NCBI RefSeq assembly: GCF_030816915.1
Contig: NZ_JAUSYN010000002.1
Span: 7,205,501-7,269,500 of the forward strand
DNA: 64,000 bases
Source: Streptomyces sp. B3I8
GTDB lineage: Bacteria > Actinomycetota > Actinomycetes > Streptomycetales > Streptomycetaceae
Reading direction: 5' to 3'
In this document: positions 8,336-17,183 of the stretch, in pieces
How positions within the stretch are numbered: position 1 is the stretch's first letter
How the letters are laid out: each line of letters opens with the position of its first letter
Notes under the pieces: generated by a model
What the model was told of the DNA's origin: nothing
The model's database searches: none
What the model saw: only the letters and a program-made list of their open reading frames with translations
Position numbers and translations under genes: made by a program

Positions 8336-9997
8336 TCATCGGGTGAACGTGAACCAGTTGACGTTGACGAACTCCGTGCTGCTGTCCGCGAAGGTGAGGT
8401 AGACGTCGTGCACGCCGGTCACCGAGCGGGTGATGTTCGCCGGTATCGTGCGCCAGCTCTGCCAGCCGCCGGTGTCACCGAGGTCGATCTCCGCGATCTG
8501 AGGCCCGGTCGCACTGTCCACCCGGACCCGGATCGCGCCGCTCACCCCGGCGCCGACCCCCGAGGCGACCCGTGCCACGAACTGCGTGGGGGAGGAGCCG
8601 CCGAAGTCCAGCGAGGAGTACTTCAGCCAGTCACCGGCCGCGAGGTACCCCACGTCCTGGCCGCCCCCGCTGTCCGAGCAGGCCTCCGTCTGGGAGCCGC
8701 TCTGGGAACTGTAGCTCTCCGCCTGCACGGTGGCGTACGCGCTGGTGCCGCCGCCCCCGCCGTTGTCACCGCCGCCCGAGCCCCCGGAGCCGGCCCCGAG
8801 GGTGAGGGTCCATGAGGTGGGCGCCGGGTCCTGGAGGTGCCCGTCGACCGGGGCGCTGCCGGTGGGGCCGACGTCGTCGTAGGGGAAGGCGTAGCCGATG
8901 GACGAGAACTTGTGCACCAGCCGGGCGTAGTGGTTGGTGATCGACTCCGTGTAGTACTGGTCGGGCCGCACCCCGCTCGGCTGGTTGGCGCCCCCGGACA
9001 CGAGCAGGTCGGAGCGGTTGAGGGCGGCGGCGAGCCGGGCCGCGACGGCGCCGCGCGCGTCCGAGCCGGAGTTGTACAGCGGACCGCTCGCACAGCCGAA
9101 GATGTCGTTGGCCGAGGGCTTGGTGAACGGCACCCCGTTGGTGTTGAGCCCCGAGAAGGTCAGGACGTCACCGCTGACCCGCCCCGAGTACGCCCCGATC
9201 GAGCCCTGGCCGTCGATCGTGAGGGTGTTGTTGCGGAAGTGGTCCCACACACGGTCCAGGTACGGGTTCCAGTACGAGCCGAAGTCCGCCGGCGCGTGCG
9301 AGGGCGCCAGGACGCGCAGCACCGCGCCGGAGGAGTCGGTGGCGACCAGCCGGTCCCACGGCGCCCCGTCCGCCGAGTGCTGCGTCCGCAGTCCCGAGGC
9401 GATGTTGGCCAGCGCGGTGGAGGGCAGCGCCGGCACCGACTGGTTGCCCGCGGCGCCGGTGGTGGACATGGAGATCGGCAGGGCGACCATGTCCACGTAG
9501 CTGATGTTGGCGTACAGGTTGGCCGAGTTGTAGGTGAACTCGGCGAAGCCCCAGTTGGTGGTCCAGTTGGGGTCGTTGCTGGTGAAGCCGGGCTGGACGA
9601 GGCCGGGCTTCCCGCCGTTGAGGCTCGCCGGGTTGATGAAGAACTGGATCTTCTTCCCGACGGAGAACCAGACCCGGCCGCCGATCACGTAGTCGCGCAG
9701 CGTCAGCCGGACGGGCGAGGAGCCCGAGCCGCCGAGCGCGATGGAGTAGTCGGCCGCGGGGGTCTGTACGGCGGAGACGTCCGGCAGCCGGTGGAAGGTG
9801 CCGTCGGCGGTGACGAACCCGGGCCAGCCGGAGGTGTCGGCGCCGCTGACGTAGGCGTACACCTGCGCCGAACTGCCGGAGTTGTTGGCGAGGACGAGGG
9901 GAAGGGAAGCGGCGGCACTGGCGGTGCCGGCGCTCGCGAGGGGGAGCGCGGCGGCGGTGGCCACCGCGGCGGTCAGAAGGGCACGACGGGAGAGCAC
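8336..9997 (-). CDS. Secreted GH64 endo-beta-1,3-glucanase with CBM6
   Basis: A 553-residue exported enzyme. The N-terminus MLSRRALLTAAVATAAALPLASA is a twin-arginine-type signal peptide. The GH64 domain (laminaripentaose-producing beta-1,3-glucanase family, thaumatin-like N-lobe) spans ~32-405, e.g. SLPLVLANNSGSSAQVYAYV, the AEFTYN segment and YTESITNHYARLVHKFSS. A Gly-rich linker (~406-420) leads to a CBM6 module (~422-553: VQAESYSSQSG ... NVNWFTF). It probably degrades fungal cell-wall glucan or curdlan. The start is at the Tat signal Met. A 14-bp LacI-type palindrome and a DasR-like site lie upstream. Confidence 0.92.
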   Translation of the reverse strand: MLSRRALLTAAVATAAALPLASAGTASAAASLPLVLANNSGSSAQVYAYVSGADTSGWPGFVTADGTFHRLPDVSAVQTPAADYSIALGGSGSSPVRLTLRDYVIGGRVWFSVGKKIQFFINPASLNGGKPGLVQPGFTSNDPNWTTNWGFAEFTYNSANLYANISYVDMVALPISMSTTGAAGNQSVPALPSTALANIASGLRTQHSADGAPWDRLVATDSSGAVLRVLAPSHAPADFGSYWNPYLDRVWDHFRNNTLTIDGQGSIGAYSGRVSGDVLTFSGLNTNGVPFTKPSANDIFGCASGPLYNSGSDARGAVAARLAAALNRSDLLVSGGANQPSGVRPDQYYTESITNHYARLVHKFSSIGYAFPYDDVGPTGSAPVDGHLQDPAPTSWTLTLGAGSGGSGGGDNGGGGGTSAYATVQAESYSSQSGSQTEACSDSGGGQDVGYLAAGDWLKYSSLDFGGSSPTQFVARVASGVGAGVSGAIRVRVDSATGPQIAEIDLGDTGGWQSWRTIPANITRSVTGVHDVYLTFADSSTEFVNVNWFTFTR

Positions 9998-10043
9998 GAC
10001 GGGCTCCTGGGGGAGTGTGGGGTGAAGAGTGGAGAGTGCCGTG

Positions 10044-10057
10044 TGAGAGCGCTCTCA
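10044..10057. promoter_or_regulatory. LacI-type operator TGAGAGCGCTCTCA
   Basis: A perfect 14-bp palindrome 46 nt before the GH64 start. It differs only at the symmetric third position from TGGGAGCGCTCCCA, the known CebR operator of Streptomyces cellulase and cellobiose genes. Control of a beta-glucanase by a CebR-like or paralogous LacI regulator responding to a glucan oligosaccharide is a reasonable inference. Confidence 0.7.
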
Positions 10058-10081
10058 AGGGGAGTGAACGCACGTCCCACT

Positions 10082-10097
10082 ATTGGACTGAACCAAT
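10082..10097. promoter_or_regulatory. Imperfect palindrome ATTGGACTGAACCAAT (DasR-like)
   Basis: A 16-nt inverted repeat upstream of the GH64 gene. Its core TGGACTGAACCA matches 9 of 12 positions of the DasR-responsive consensus TGGTCTAGACCA. It may add GlcNAc/DasR control or be a second operator. Weak evidence. Confidence 0.4.
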
Positions 10098-10216
10098 CAT
10101 CGGTCAAGAGGTGTGCACGTCAAGGACGTTGCCGGTGGACCGTTCCGCGGCGACGGCTCGGTCCGGGCCGGGGTTCGTCCCGGTTCCTTTTCCGGACGAA
10201 CGTCGTTGATCCCCAC

Positions 10217-10897
10217 ATGACGTACACCACGCCCCCCACTCCCGAAGAAATCGCCCAGGAATGGCACGCGCGGTCCCGGCGGGAAGGACTCGCCCGGGTG
10301 ATGCGCGCCCAACAGCCGCCCGAGCTCGGGGAGACGGTCACCGACGAGACCCGGCGGACCCTCGCCCGTCTGCTCAAGCGTGCCGGCCAGGAGCTGCCCG
10401 ACGGCGTCGGCTCGGTCGTCGAGATCGGCTGCGGCATCGGCCGGCTCACCCCCACGCTCGCGGCCGCGGCCGGACGGGTCGCGGCGCTCGACATGACCCC
10501 GGGCATGCTGGAATCGGCCCGCGCGGCCTGCACCGGCCTCGGCAACGTGACCCTGCACCGGCTGCGCGCCCAGGACCTGACCCTGGAGGACGTCGACCGC
10601 ATGGTGGGCCGCCCGGCCGATGTGACGGTGTGCGTATGGGTGCTCATGCACCTCCTCGACGACGGCGAACTGGCCGCCCTCTTCCGCACGTTGTCGCTCG
10701 CCACCCGGCAGCTTCTGCTGATCGAGTACGAGCACGCGGTCGTCCCGGTCGGGCGGTTCTCGCGGCTGCGGCCCCTGAGCCACTTCCTCGACCTGCTGCC
10801 CGGCTCCCGTGTGCTCGAACGCCACGAACTCGACTACGGCGGCGACCGCTCCTTCGCCGCCCTCGTCGACACCGGCCTCAGCCGAGGAGCGCGTTGA
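10217..10897 (+). CDS. Class I SAM-dependent methyltransferase
   Basis: A 226-residue protein with the methyltransferase Rossmann fold. Motif I VVEIGCGIGR lies at ~70-79, followed by ALDMTPGML (motif II acid) and VCVWVLMHL (motif IV region). The acceptor is unknown. No convincing ribosome site precedes the ATG at 10217, so the mRNA may be leaderless or the start misjudged. Its last 20 nt overlap the convergent small gene at 10878. It could be a tailoring enzyme of the adjoining sugar cluster, but it is on the opposite strand. Confidence 0.75.
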   Translation: MTYTTPPTPEEIAQEWHARSRREGLARVMRAQQPPELGETVTDETRRTLARLLKRAGQELPDGVGSVVEIGCGIGRLTPTLAAAAGRVAALDMTPGMLESARAACTGLGNVTLHRLRAQDLTLEDVDRMVGRPADVTVCVWVLMHLLDDGELAALFRTLSLATRQLLLIEYEHAVVPVGRFSRLRPLSHFLDLLPGSRVLERHELDYGGDRSFAALVDTGLSRGAR

Positions 10898-11333
10898 GCC
10901 CGTCCGGCCCCGCCGCGCGTGTCCGCAGCAAGGCGCACTCGAACCGGATCTCCGTCTCCGGCGACAGCGACAGTTCGAGGCCCGTCACCGGCCGGGGGGC
11001 GCGGATCAGGATGTTGTAGTGGTTGGGGAAGTGGCAGGCGTCGAAGCCGAGCACCGTGCCGATCGGCAGCCCCCCGGCCAGGACCGTGTCACCGCGGTCC
11101 AGCACACCGGCGCAGGCCAGTTCGACGAAACCCAGGAAGCCCACCCGGTCCACACGGGCCCCGGCCGAGGTGTCCGTGTGGTCGGTGGTGACCAGTTCGT
11201 GCACCTCCCCGCGCCGCACACAACGGCTGGCGTACGGCGCCAGTGACATGCCGCGCCGGTCCAGGCGGTGGGTGAGGACCTTCACCAGCGGGCCGCGTAC
11301 GACGCGCTTGGCGCCGTCCTCCGCGGGGTTCAC
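10878..11333 (-). CDS. Small uncharacterised protein at the end of the sugar cluster
   Basis: A 151-residue protein of no family I can name. It has no signal peptide or membrane segment. Features include GEVHELVTTDHTDTSAGARVDRVGFLGFVEL and HFPNHYNILI, giving a beta-rich, His/Asn-containing soluble protein that could be a small sugar-binding or cyclase-like domain. The GTG at 11333 overlaps the stop of the upstream oxidoreductase (GTGA, 4 nt), so translational coupling fixes the start and ties it to that operon. The 3' end overlaps the convergent methyltransferase by 20 nt. Confidence 0.65.
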   Translation of the reverse strand: MNPAEDGAKRVVRGPLVKVLTHRLDRRGMSLAPYASRCVRRGEVHELVTTDHTDTSAGARVDRVGFLGFVELACAGVLDRGDTVLAGGLPIGTVLGFDACHFPNHYNILIRAPRPVTGLELSLSPETEIRFECALLRTRAAGPDGLNALLG

Positions 11334-12448
11334 GCGTGTGTCTCCTCTCGGTCCCGGTCGCCGTCCGCCATGGCGTAACAGGCGGCGACCAGTTCGGCGA
11401 CGGCCAGCCCGTCCGGCGCGGGTCCGGGACCGGACCCGGAGCCGGTCATGAGACCGGAGCCGGTCACGGACCTGGTACCGGACCCGGGACGTTCCTCCGC
11501 CCGCACCCTTTGGACGAAGTCCCGCAGCACGCCGTCGTACTCGTGCCACAGGGACCCCTTGAACCCGGTGTGCCCGGCGAGCATGTCGGCGGCGTCGACC
11601 CGGCCGTCGGCCAGCCGTACCTCGATCGTCTTTCGCTCCCCGGGGTAGGACCAGTCGAGCTCGACCCGCGCCCGCGCGCCCGTCGCGGGAGCCCGGAGCA
11701 GGATCCGTGCGGCACGGTCGACACCGTGCGCGGCACGGTCCAGCGCCACACGCTCCACGCGCAGGTCCCCGCCGAGGAAGAGGCGCACGAGATCGAGCGC
11801 GTTGGGCCCGTTGTCCGCGAGGCAGCCGCCTCCGCAGCGGACGGGGTCCAGGTACCAGCGGTCGCGCCCCGCGTGCTCCTCGATCGTCTCCTTGTAGCGC
11901 ACGGTCAGCGCGTCCACCGGCACCCCCTCCGGCAGCCGGCGCAGCAGGGCGCGGACGGGATCGTTGTAGCGCCGGTGGAAGGAGGTGAACAGGGGCAGCC
12001 CGCACTCCCGCGCGTGCCGGACCAGGGCCCGCGCGTCCGTCACCCGGGTCGCCAGGGGCTTCTCCACGCACACCGCGCGCCCGGCCGCGAGCACGTCCCG
12101 GCAGACCGGGAAGTGCGCGTCGTTGGGCACGTCGACGACGACGGCGTCCACGTCCGACTCCCGCAGCAGCAGGCGGTGGTCGGTGTGGCGGTCGAGGTGC
12201 GCGGGCAGGCCCGCGAAGGCGGCGGGATCACGGTCGCACACGGCGACGAGCTCGGTGTCCGGGGAACGTTCGAGCGCGGCGAGGTAGAAGCGGGAGATCA
12301 TTCCGAGGCCGACCATCCCGACCCGGAGGGCGGGACGCGGCACGTCCGTCCCCGACCCGTCAGCGGTCCGCGGCACAACCGCCCCGAACCCCTGAGCGCT
12401 CCGCGGCCGTGACGTGCCCGCCCCGTGCCCGTACCGCGGTGCCGTCAT
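11330..12448 (-). CDS. Gfo/Idh/MocA family oxidoreductase 1
   Basis: A 372-residue NAD(P)-dependent sugar oxidoreductase. The Rossmann loop GMVGLGMISR is at ~44-53, and the catalytic-Lys motif EKP at 129-131. The family active-site stretch GGGxLxDxGxH appears here as GGGCLADNGPNALD (207-219): the catalytic His position is Asn216. That suggests altered chemistry or a shifted acid/base. Residues 1-40 and ~325-345 are low-complexity Gly/Ser/Pro. The ATG at 12448 overlaps the previous stop (ATGA). Family members oxidise or reduce sugar or cyclitol hydroxyls. In this setting a 3-keto-sugar former (WbpB/NtdC-like) is possible. Confidence 0.85.
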   Translation of the reverse strand: MTAPRYGHGAGTSRPRSAQGFGAVVPRTADGSGTDVPRPALRVGMVGLGMISRFYLAALERSPDTELVAVCDRDPAAFAGLPAHLDRHTDHRLLLRESDVDAVVVDVPNDAHFPVCRDVLAAGRAVCVEKPLATRVTDARALVRHARECGLPLFTSFHRRYNDPVRALLRRLPEGVPVDALTVRYKETIEEHAGRDRWYLDPVRCGGGCLADNGPNALDLVRLFLGGDLRVERVALDRAAHGVDRAARILLRAPATGARARVELDWSYPGERKTIEVRLADGRVDAADMLAGHTGFKGSLWHEYDGVLRDFVQRVRAEERPGSGTRSVTGSGLMTGSGSGPGPAPDGLAVAELVAACYAMADGDRDREETHA

Positions 12449-13647
12449 GCCGCGCCTCCGGTCCCGTCGGCCACGGGTGCGGGGAAGGCGACCCCCGACC
12501 GCTCCGCCAACGCGAGGAGTTCACGGTGCGGCGCGGCGCCGAGCGGCACCCCGTGCGCGATCCGGTCCCGGGAGCGCCGCCACTCCCGCCGGCCGGGATA
12601 CGTGACCGGTTCGTCCGCCCGCGCCGGCGGGCAGTCGAGGAGCGCGCCGAACAGCCCGGTGGCCGCGTCCAGGAAGTCCTCCTCGGGACGCAGCCGGCCG
12701 GGTGCCACGGCCAGCAGCAGATGGCCGACGTCGTCGTCGGGCCGAGGGCTGCCGGGGCGGGTCGAGGCGTCGCGCTGCGGACCGAGACCGGCGCCGGGCA
12801 GCAGCGCGGAGAGCACCTCCACCAGCAGCCCCAGCCCGTACCCCTTGTGCCCTCCCGTCTCCGGGGAGCCGCCGAGCCAGCGCAGCCGGGCCTCGCCGCG
12901 GTCGTAGGCCGCCGGGTCGCCGACCGGGGCGCCGTCGGCGTCCTCCAGCCAGCCGTCCGGTACGCGCTCGCCCGCGCGGGCGGCGGCCCGGATCCGGCCG
13001 GTCGGCACGACGGTCGTACTCATGTCCAGCACGAACGGCGGATGCGCGCCCCCGGGGGCCGCCAGCGCCAGCGGGTTGGTGCCCAGCATCGGGAGGGCGC
13101 CGCCGAGCGGCGGGGCGAGACGCTGCCGTCCGCAGTTGGACGCGGCCAGGCCGATCATGCCGTGGTCCACGGCGCGCAGCGCGTGGTGACCCGCGCACCC
13201 GAAGTGGGTGCCCCCGCGCACCGAGACCAGGCCGACGCCGTGCAGCCGGGCGCGCCCGACCGCCAGCTCCATGGCCTCCGTCGCCGTCCACAGACCCAGC
13301 CCGCGCCGGGCGTCGAGCAGTACGGCCGCGCCGCTGTCGGCGAGGAGTTCGGGCTCGGCGCGCGGATCGCAGCGGCCGCTGTCCAGCAGGGGCAGGTAGA
13401 GCCGGGCGAGGTTGCCCACGCCGTGCGTGGTGAAGCCGGTGAGGTCGCCGTGGCACAGTGCCTCGGCTGCCCCGCGGGCCCGGTCCGCGGGCAGCTCCCG
13501 GGTGCGGAACACCCCGGTGACGAAGTCCCGCAGGCCCTCGTAGGGGACGCGGACGTCACCACCGCGGGAGAACCCCGGCGCGGGCGGCGCCCGGTGCGGG
13601 CGCGGCCCCGGGGCGGCGGTGGTGGTCGCGGACGGGTGTGCGGTCAC
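12445..13647 (-). CDS. Malate/L-lactate dehydrogenase family (Ldh_2) oxidoreductase
   Basis: A 400-residue protein of the Ldh_2/YlbC superfamily, which includes malate, ureidoglycolate and 2,3-diketogulonate dehydrogenases and the Delta1-piperideine-2-carboxylate reductases. Signatures are HGVGNLARL, GGTHFGCAGHHA, APPLGGALPMLGTNPLA and GGHKGYGLGLLVEVLSALLPGAG. It would reduce a 2-keto or cyclic-imine acid with NAD(P)H. The start is GTG 13647; residues 1-30 are Pro/Ala-rich. It overlaps the next gene by 4 nt and is the first gene after a 93-nt gap in the minus-strand operon. That gap contains GACGGGTGTGCGG repeats. Confidence 0.85.
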   Translation of the reverse strand: MTAHPSATTTAAPGPRPHRAPPAPGFSRGGDVRVPYEGLRDFVTGVFRTRELPADRARGAAEALCHGDLTGFTTHGVGNLARLYLPLLDSGRCDPRAEPELLADSGAAVLLDARRGLGLWTATEAMELAVGRARLHGVGLVSVRGGTHFGCAGHHALRAVDHGMIGLAASNCGRQRLAPPLGGALPMLGTNPLALAAPGGAHPPFVLDMSTTVVPTGRIRAAARAGERVPDGWLEDADGAPVGDPAAYDRGEARLRWLGGSPETGGHKGYGLGLLVEVLSALLPGAGLGPQRDASTRPGSPRPDDDVGHLLLAVAPGRLRPEEDFLDAATGLFGALLDCPPARADEPVTYPGRREWRRSRDRIAHGVPLGAAPHRELLALAERSGVAFPAPVADGTGGAA

Positions 13648-13740
13648 GGTGTCCTGCCTTTCGACGGGCGAGCGGACGGGGGCGTCTGGACGGGTGTGCG
13701 GAGGGGAAGGCGTCTCGACGGGTGTGCGGGTGGGGTCGTC

Positions 13741-15129
13741 TCAACGGGCCCCCGGACGGGGGTCGTCGGTGGGAACAGCCACCGTTCGGACCTCGGGCAC
13801 GGCGGACGGGCGCGGCGGCCGGGACGCAGGGGTGCCGCGGGCGAACGCGACCAGGAGGCGGGCCACTTCGTCGGCGTACCGGTCCAGTTCGCCGAGGTCG
13901 GCGTACTCGCCCTCCGCGTGCGCCCGGTTGGTGTCCAGGCCACCGGGCCCGAACACGGCGGTGTACGTGTCGGGCACACCGCTCATCCACAGGGCGTCGC
14001 ACGTGAATGCCGGCTCGTCGGCGGGCCACCGGGACAGCCCGCACGCCTCCAGCAGCCGCTCTGCCCAGGCGTGGTCCCCGGTGGGGCCGCCCAGCGCGGG
14101 CAGCCCGCGTTTGAGCCACTGCAGCGAGGTGATGGCGTCGGCGTCGTCGGCCGTCCTGGCCAGGCCGGGACGCCCCAGTGCCCCGGCGCGGAAGGCGGCC
14201 AGTCCCTCGCGGAGCGTCTCGCGCAGCGCGGCCTCCGCAGCCCGCCCGCACTCCCGGTCGGCGTAGGCGAGGTTGAGCAGCAACCGCCCGCTGCCGTACA
14301 CCTTGTTGTGCCGCTCCCCGGTGTGCAGCCCCGCCACGCAGACGCGCGTGCCGGGCACCCGGCCCGGCAGCACCGTCGCCACATGGTGGCCGAGGAACCC
14401 CAGCAGGACGGTGGCGTTGTGACCCGCCTCGGGGCGGTCGTCGACCGCGTCCTGGCCGCGCACCCGGACGCAGGCGGTCATGGCGGCCGTCGACCGGGGC
14501 AGATACCGGTGTCCGGTGGGCTCGCAGAACACGTTGAGCGCTCCGACGAAGCCCTGCTCGACCAGCGGCCGGGTGCCGAACGTGCCCATCGCGCCGCCCT
14601 CCTCGCCCGCCACCGCCTGGACGAGCACACCGACCCGGTCGCCCACCGCCGGCTCCGCCGCGCGCGCCGCCCGGATGCCGGCCAGCAGGGCGACCGCCGG
14701 GCCCTTGGCGTCGATCGCCCCGCGCCCGCGGAACCGCGCGCCGTCGAACGAGGGCGGCCACCAGCCGGCCACCGTGTCGAGGTGGACGTTGAACATGACG
14801 GTCGCCCCGCGCGGCAGCCGGGGCGGCCCGAGACGCAGGACGAGACTCGGCTGGCAGACGAGGAAGGCGGGGTCCCCGGCGGCCTCCCGGACCGGCACGG
14901 GGACGTCGTCCCGCAGTGTGACGCTCCCGGGCGGCGCGGCGTGCCGGACCACCGACATGCCGAACCGCCGCGCCGCCGCCGCGTACGCGCGCCCGGCCTC
15001 CCACAGCCGTACGGCCCCGGTGTCGCCGGTCTCCAGCGGGCCGGCGGTGGGGATGCCGAGGAGGCGCAGCAGCAGGGCGTGGTCCTCGCCGGTGAGCCGG
15101 GCTCTCGGTGGGCGGCCGGTGTCAGTCAT
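13741..15129 (-). CDS. M20 family metallohydrolase (ArgE/DapE/ACY1-like)
   Basis: A 462-residue zinc-dependent amidohydrolase. His116 and Asp118 (VHLDTV), bridging Asp140 (GRGAIDAKGP) and the Glu176-Glu177 pair (AGEEGGA) are all present. Relatives remove acyl groups from amino nitrogen (N-acetylornithine, N-succinyl-diaminopimelate) or cleave dipeptides. Here a deacylation of an N-acylated amino-sugar or amino-acid intermediate is plausible. It overlaps the TIM-barrel gene by 8 nt (start 15129, previous stop 15122). The last ~35 residues are a disordered Pro/Arg tail. It is intracellular, with no signal peptide. Confidence 0.85.
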   Translation of the reverse strand: MTDTGRPPRARLTGEDHALLLRLLGIPTAGPLETGDTGAVRLWEAGRAYAAAARRFGMSVVRHAAPPGSVTLRDDVPVPVREAAGDPAFLVCQPSLVLRLGPPRLPRGATVMFNVHLDTVAGWWPPSFDGARFRGRGAIDAKGPAVALLAGIRAARAAEPAVGDRVGVLVQAVAGEEGGAMGTFGTRPLVEQGFVGALNVFCEPTGHRYLPRSTAAMTACVRVRGQDAVDDRPEAGHNATVLLGFLGHHVATVLPGRVPGTRVCVAGLHTGERHNKVYGSGRLLLNLAYADRECGRAAEAALRETLREGLAAFRAGALGRPGLARTADDADAITSLQWLKRGLPALGGPTGDHAWAERLLEACGLSRWPADEPAFTCDALWMSGVPDTYTAVFGPGGLDTNRAHAEGEYADLGELDRYADEVARLLVAFARGTPASRPPRPSAVPEVRTVAVPTDDPRPGAR

Positions 15130-16117
15130 GCCGGCCCCCGTGCGGGGCGGGGGTCACGGCCGGCAGGACCTCCCGGGCCACCAGGCGCTCCAGCTCCCGC
15201 CCGTGGGCGACGAAGGCCGCCACGCCGTCGTCGCCACGCGTGTCGGTGCCGTCGTGCGGGCGCAGCCTGGTGTGCGGCTCGATGGACCAGGTGCCGCGCC
15301 GGCCGCGCCGCAGCAGCGTGGTGAGGCACTCGCGGACCTCGGCGTGGCCGTGGCCCGGCAGCACGTAGGCCACCTCGCCGGTGCGGGCGCGCACGGCGTC
15401 CTTGACGTGGACGTGCTCGACGAAGTCGGCCACCGCCCGGAGCAGGGCGGCCGAGCCGTAGCCGTGGGGCACGCCGTTGCCGGTGTCGAACAGCAGCCGC
15501 AGCGCCGGGCTGTCGACATGGTGCAGCAGGTCCAGCATCCGCTCGGCGCGTGTGCCCGCCCAGCCGGCGCAGTTCTCGTGCAGCAGGACGAGCCCGGAGT
15601 CCTCGGCCCGCCGGGCCAGCACGGTCATGCGCTGCCGGACCCTGCGGCCCCACTCCGCCTCGCCCAGGCCGTCGTTGGGGTACGACATGACCCGCACGTA
15701 CCGGGTGCCGAGAACCGCGCAGCGCCGGGCGAGCACACCCAGCTCGTCGGTGTCGCGCGCGAACGGCCCGGTGACGGGCCGGTGGTGGTCGGCGATCCGC
15801 GAGTCGACGCAGACCACCTCCGTGCCGGCGGCGGCGAGCCGTTCGGCCAGCCGCCCGAACGCGCGGTCGTCGAGATCGGCGACGGACCGGCCGTCGACGC
15901 TGCGCAACTCCATTGCGGACCAGCCCAGTTCGCGCAGGGCGGTGAGCTGCCCGGCGAGGCCGGGGGCGGCCTCGTCGCCGATGCCGGCGTAGCGGATGCC
16001 GGGCGGCGGGCCGGACGGAACGTGCGTGGCGCGTCCGGCGACCGGACGGCGGAGGGCGGGGGCGGTGACCGGACGACGAGGGGCGGGGGGCAGCGCCGGG
16101 CGTTGCTCAGCAGGCAC
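15122..16117 (-). CDS. Sugar phosphate isomerase/epimerase (xylose-isomerase-like TIM barrel)
   Basis: A 331-residue AP-endonuclease-2/xylose-isomerase-like TIM barrel, ~55-331. Recognisable strands are IRYAGIGDEAA, LGWSAMELR, VVCVDSRIA, YVRVMSYPNDG, LLHENCAGWAG, LRLLFDTGNG, FVEHVHVKDAV and WSIEPH. The conserved Glu, Asp, His and Glu metal ligands are therefore visible. Such enzymes isomerise or epimerise keto-sugars or cyclitols (IolE/IolI, tagatose epimerase). GTG 16117 is chosen for its GGAGG ribosome site and 11-nt overlap with the preceding gene. The first ~50 residues are low-complexity and the true start could be later. Confidence 0.8.
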   Translation of the reverse strand: MPAEQRPALPPAPRRPVTAPALRRPVAGRATHVPSGPPPGIRYAGIGDEAAPGLAGQLTALRELGWSAMELRSVDGRSVADLDDRAFGRLAERLAAAGTEVVCVDSRIADHHRPVTGPFARDTDELGVLARRCAVLGTRYVRVMSYPNDGLGEAEWGRRVRQRMTVLARRAEDSGLVLLHENCAGWAGTRAERMLDLLHHVDSPALRLLFDTGNGVPHGYGSAALLRAVADFVEHVHVKDAVRARTGEVAYVLPGHGHAEVRECLTTLLRRGRRGTWSIEPHTRLRPHDGTDTRGDDGVAAFVAHGRELERLVAREVLPAVTPAPHGGRHD

Positions 16118-17183
16118 GGCGGGCCTCCAGGGAGCCGGACGCGGCCCGGACCCCGGACCGGGGAAGACGGGGGAGCGTGCCGCCCGCCGCCAGGTGCCGG
16201 GCGTCGTCGAGGAGTTCGACGGTGCGCGCGTGCACCCAGAGGCCGTCGGCCGTGCCGGGCGGGTCGTCCCCCGCGAAGCGGCGGTAGGCGGCGACCAGGC
16301 ACCGCCGCAGCGCGTCGTCCTCGAACAGTTCCCGCGCCCGGCGCCCGTCGCGCCACACGTCGAGGCGGGCCACGTCGTCGTCCTGCGCGACGGGATAGTG
16401 ACCGACGAGGCGCACCCCGTCCGCCGTGTCCACGGTGATGCGGCGCCGGCGCACCGGCGAGGTGAGGTCGCAGTCGACCAGCCCGCGGGCACCGCCGCGG
16501 TGGCGCAGGGCCAGCCGCGCGCCGCCCATGTGCGGAACGACCCGCTCGCCCAGGCGCAGATCCGTCCAGGAGGCCGCGCACACCTCGCCGTCGCCCAGGA
16601 GCCTCAGCAGGACGCCCAGCGCGTGCGGGACCTCCACCTCGAAGGCGTGCCGGTGACTGCCACCGGTCAGCGAGCGGCGGAAGCGCGCCTTGTCCTGCGT
16701 CACGGCCACCGAGCGGACCTGCCCGGCGTCGGCCAGGAGCGCCGCGAGCCGGTCGGTGAGCGCGCTGTGCAGCCAGGGGGAGACCACCTCGACGCGCAGG
16801 GCGTGGCGGTCCACGACGTCCCGCACCCGGCGCAGCGCCGCACGGTCGGCGGCCAGGGGCTTCTCCACCACGAACCGCCGGTAGCCGAGGTGCGCCGCCT
16901 CCTCGAGCAGCGCGCCCCGCACGGCCGGCGGGGTGCACAGGTGGACGACGGTGACGGCCGGGTCGAGGCAGCGGCGGGCGCGCTGCAGCGAGTCGGCGAC
17001 CACCAGACGGTCCCCGCCGGCCCCGGGCGGGCCGCCACCGGGCAGCGGGCGAGGGCCCGGATCGACGCCCACCACGGGGCGCCCGGCGAACAGTTCCGGG
17101 TGCGTGGCCCGCGCGCGGGCCAGCACCGGCAGATGAAGTCCCGCCCCGGCACGTCCGAGCCCGAGGAGCAATGTGCGCAGCAT
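16107..17183 (-). CDS. Gfo/Idh/MocA family oxidoreductase 2
   Basis: A 358-residue NAD(P)-dependent oxidoreductase. The N-terminal Rossmann loop is LLLGLGRAG (5-13), and VVEKPLA (106-112) carries the catalytic Lys. The C-terminal substrate domain has VEVPHALGVLLRLLGDG where the family His lies. It is only distantly similar to the other Gfo/Idh protein in this cluster, so a different substrate position is likely. The ATG at 17183 follows AAAGGGG. As first gene of the minus-strand operon (17183 down to 10878), it faces the divergent UDP-sugar dehydrogenase. Confidence 0.82.
   Translation of the reverse strand: MLRTLLLGLGRAGAGLHLPVLARARATHPELFAGRPVVGVDPGPRPLPGGGPPGAGGDRLVVADSLQRARRCLDPAVTVVHLCTPPAVRGALLEEAAHLGYRRFVVEKPLAADRAALRRVRDVVDRHALRVEVVSPWLHSALTDRLAALLADAGQVRSVAVTQDKARFRRSLTGGSHRHAFEVEVPHALGVLLRLLGDGEVCAASWTDLRLGERVVPHMGGARLALRHRGGARGLVDCDLTSPVRRRRITVDTADGVRLVGHYPVAQDDDVARLDVWRDGRRARELFEDDALRRCLVAAYRRFAGDDPPGTADGLWVHARTVELLDDARHLAAGGTLPRLPRSGVRAASGSLEARRAC

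Noticed and set aside
12409..15324. 971-codon plus-strand open frame
   Set aside because: It is antisense to the Gfo/Idh, Ldh_2 and M20 genes; its translation is Arg/Gly/Pro-rich without domains. Long antisense frames are normal at this GC content.
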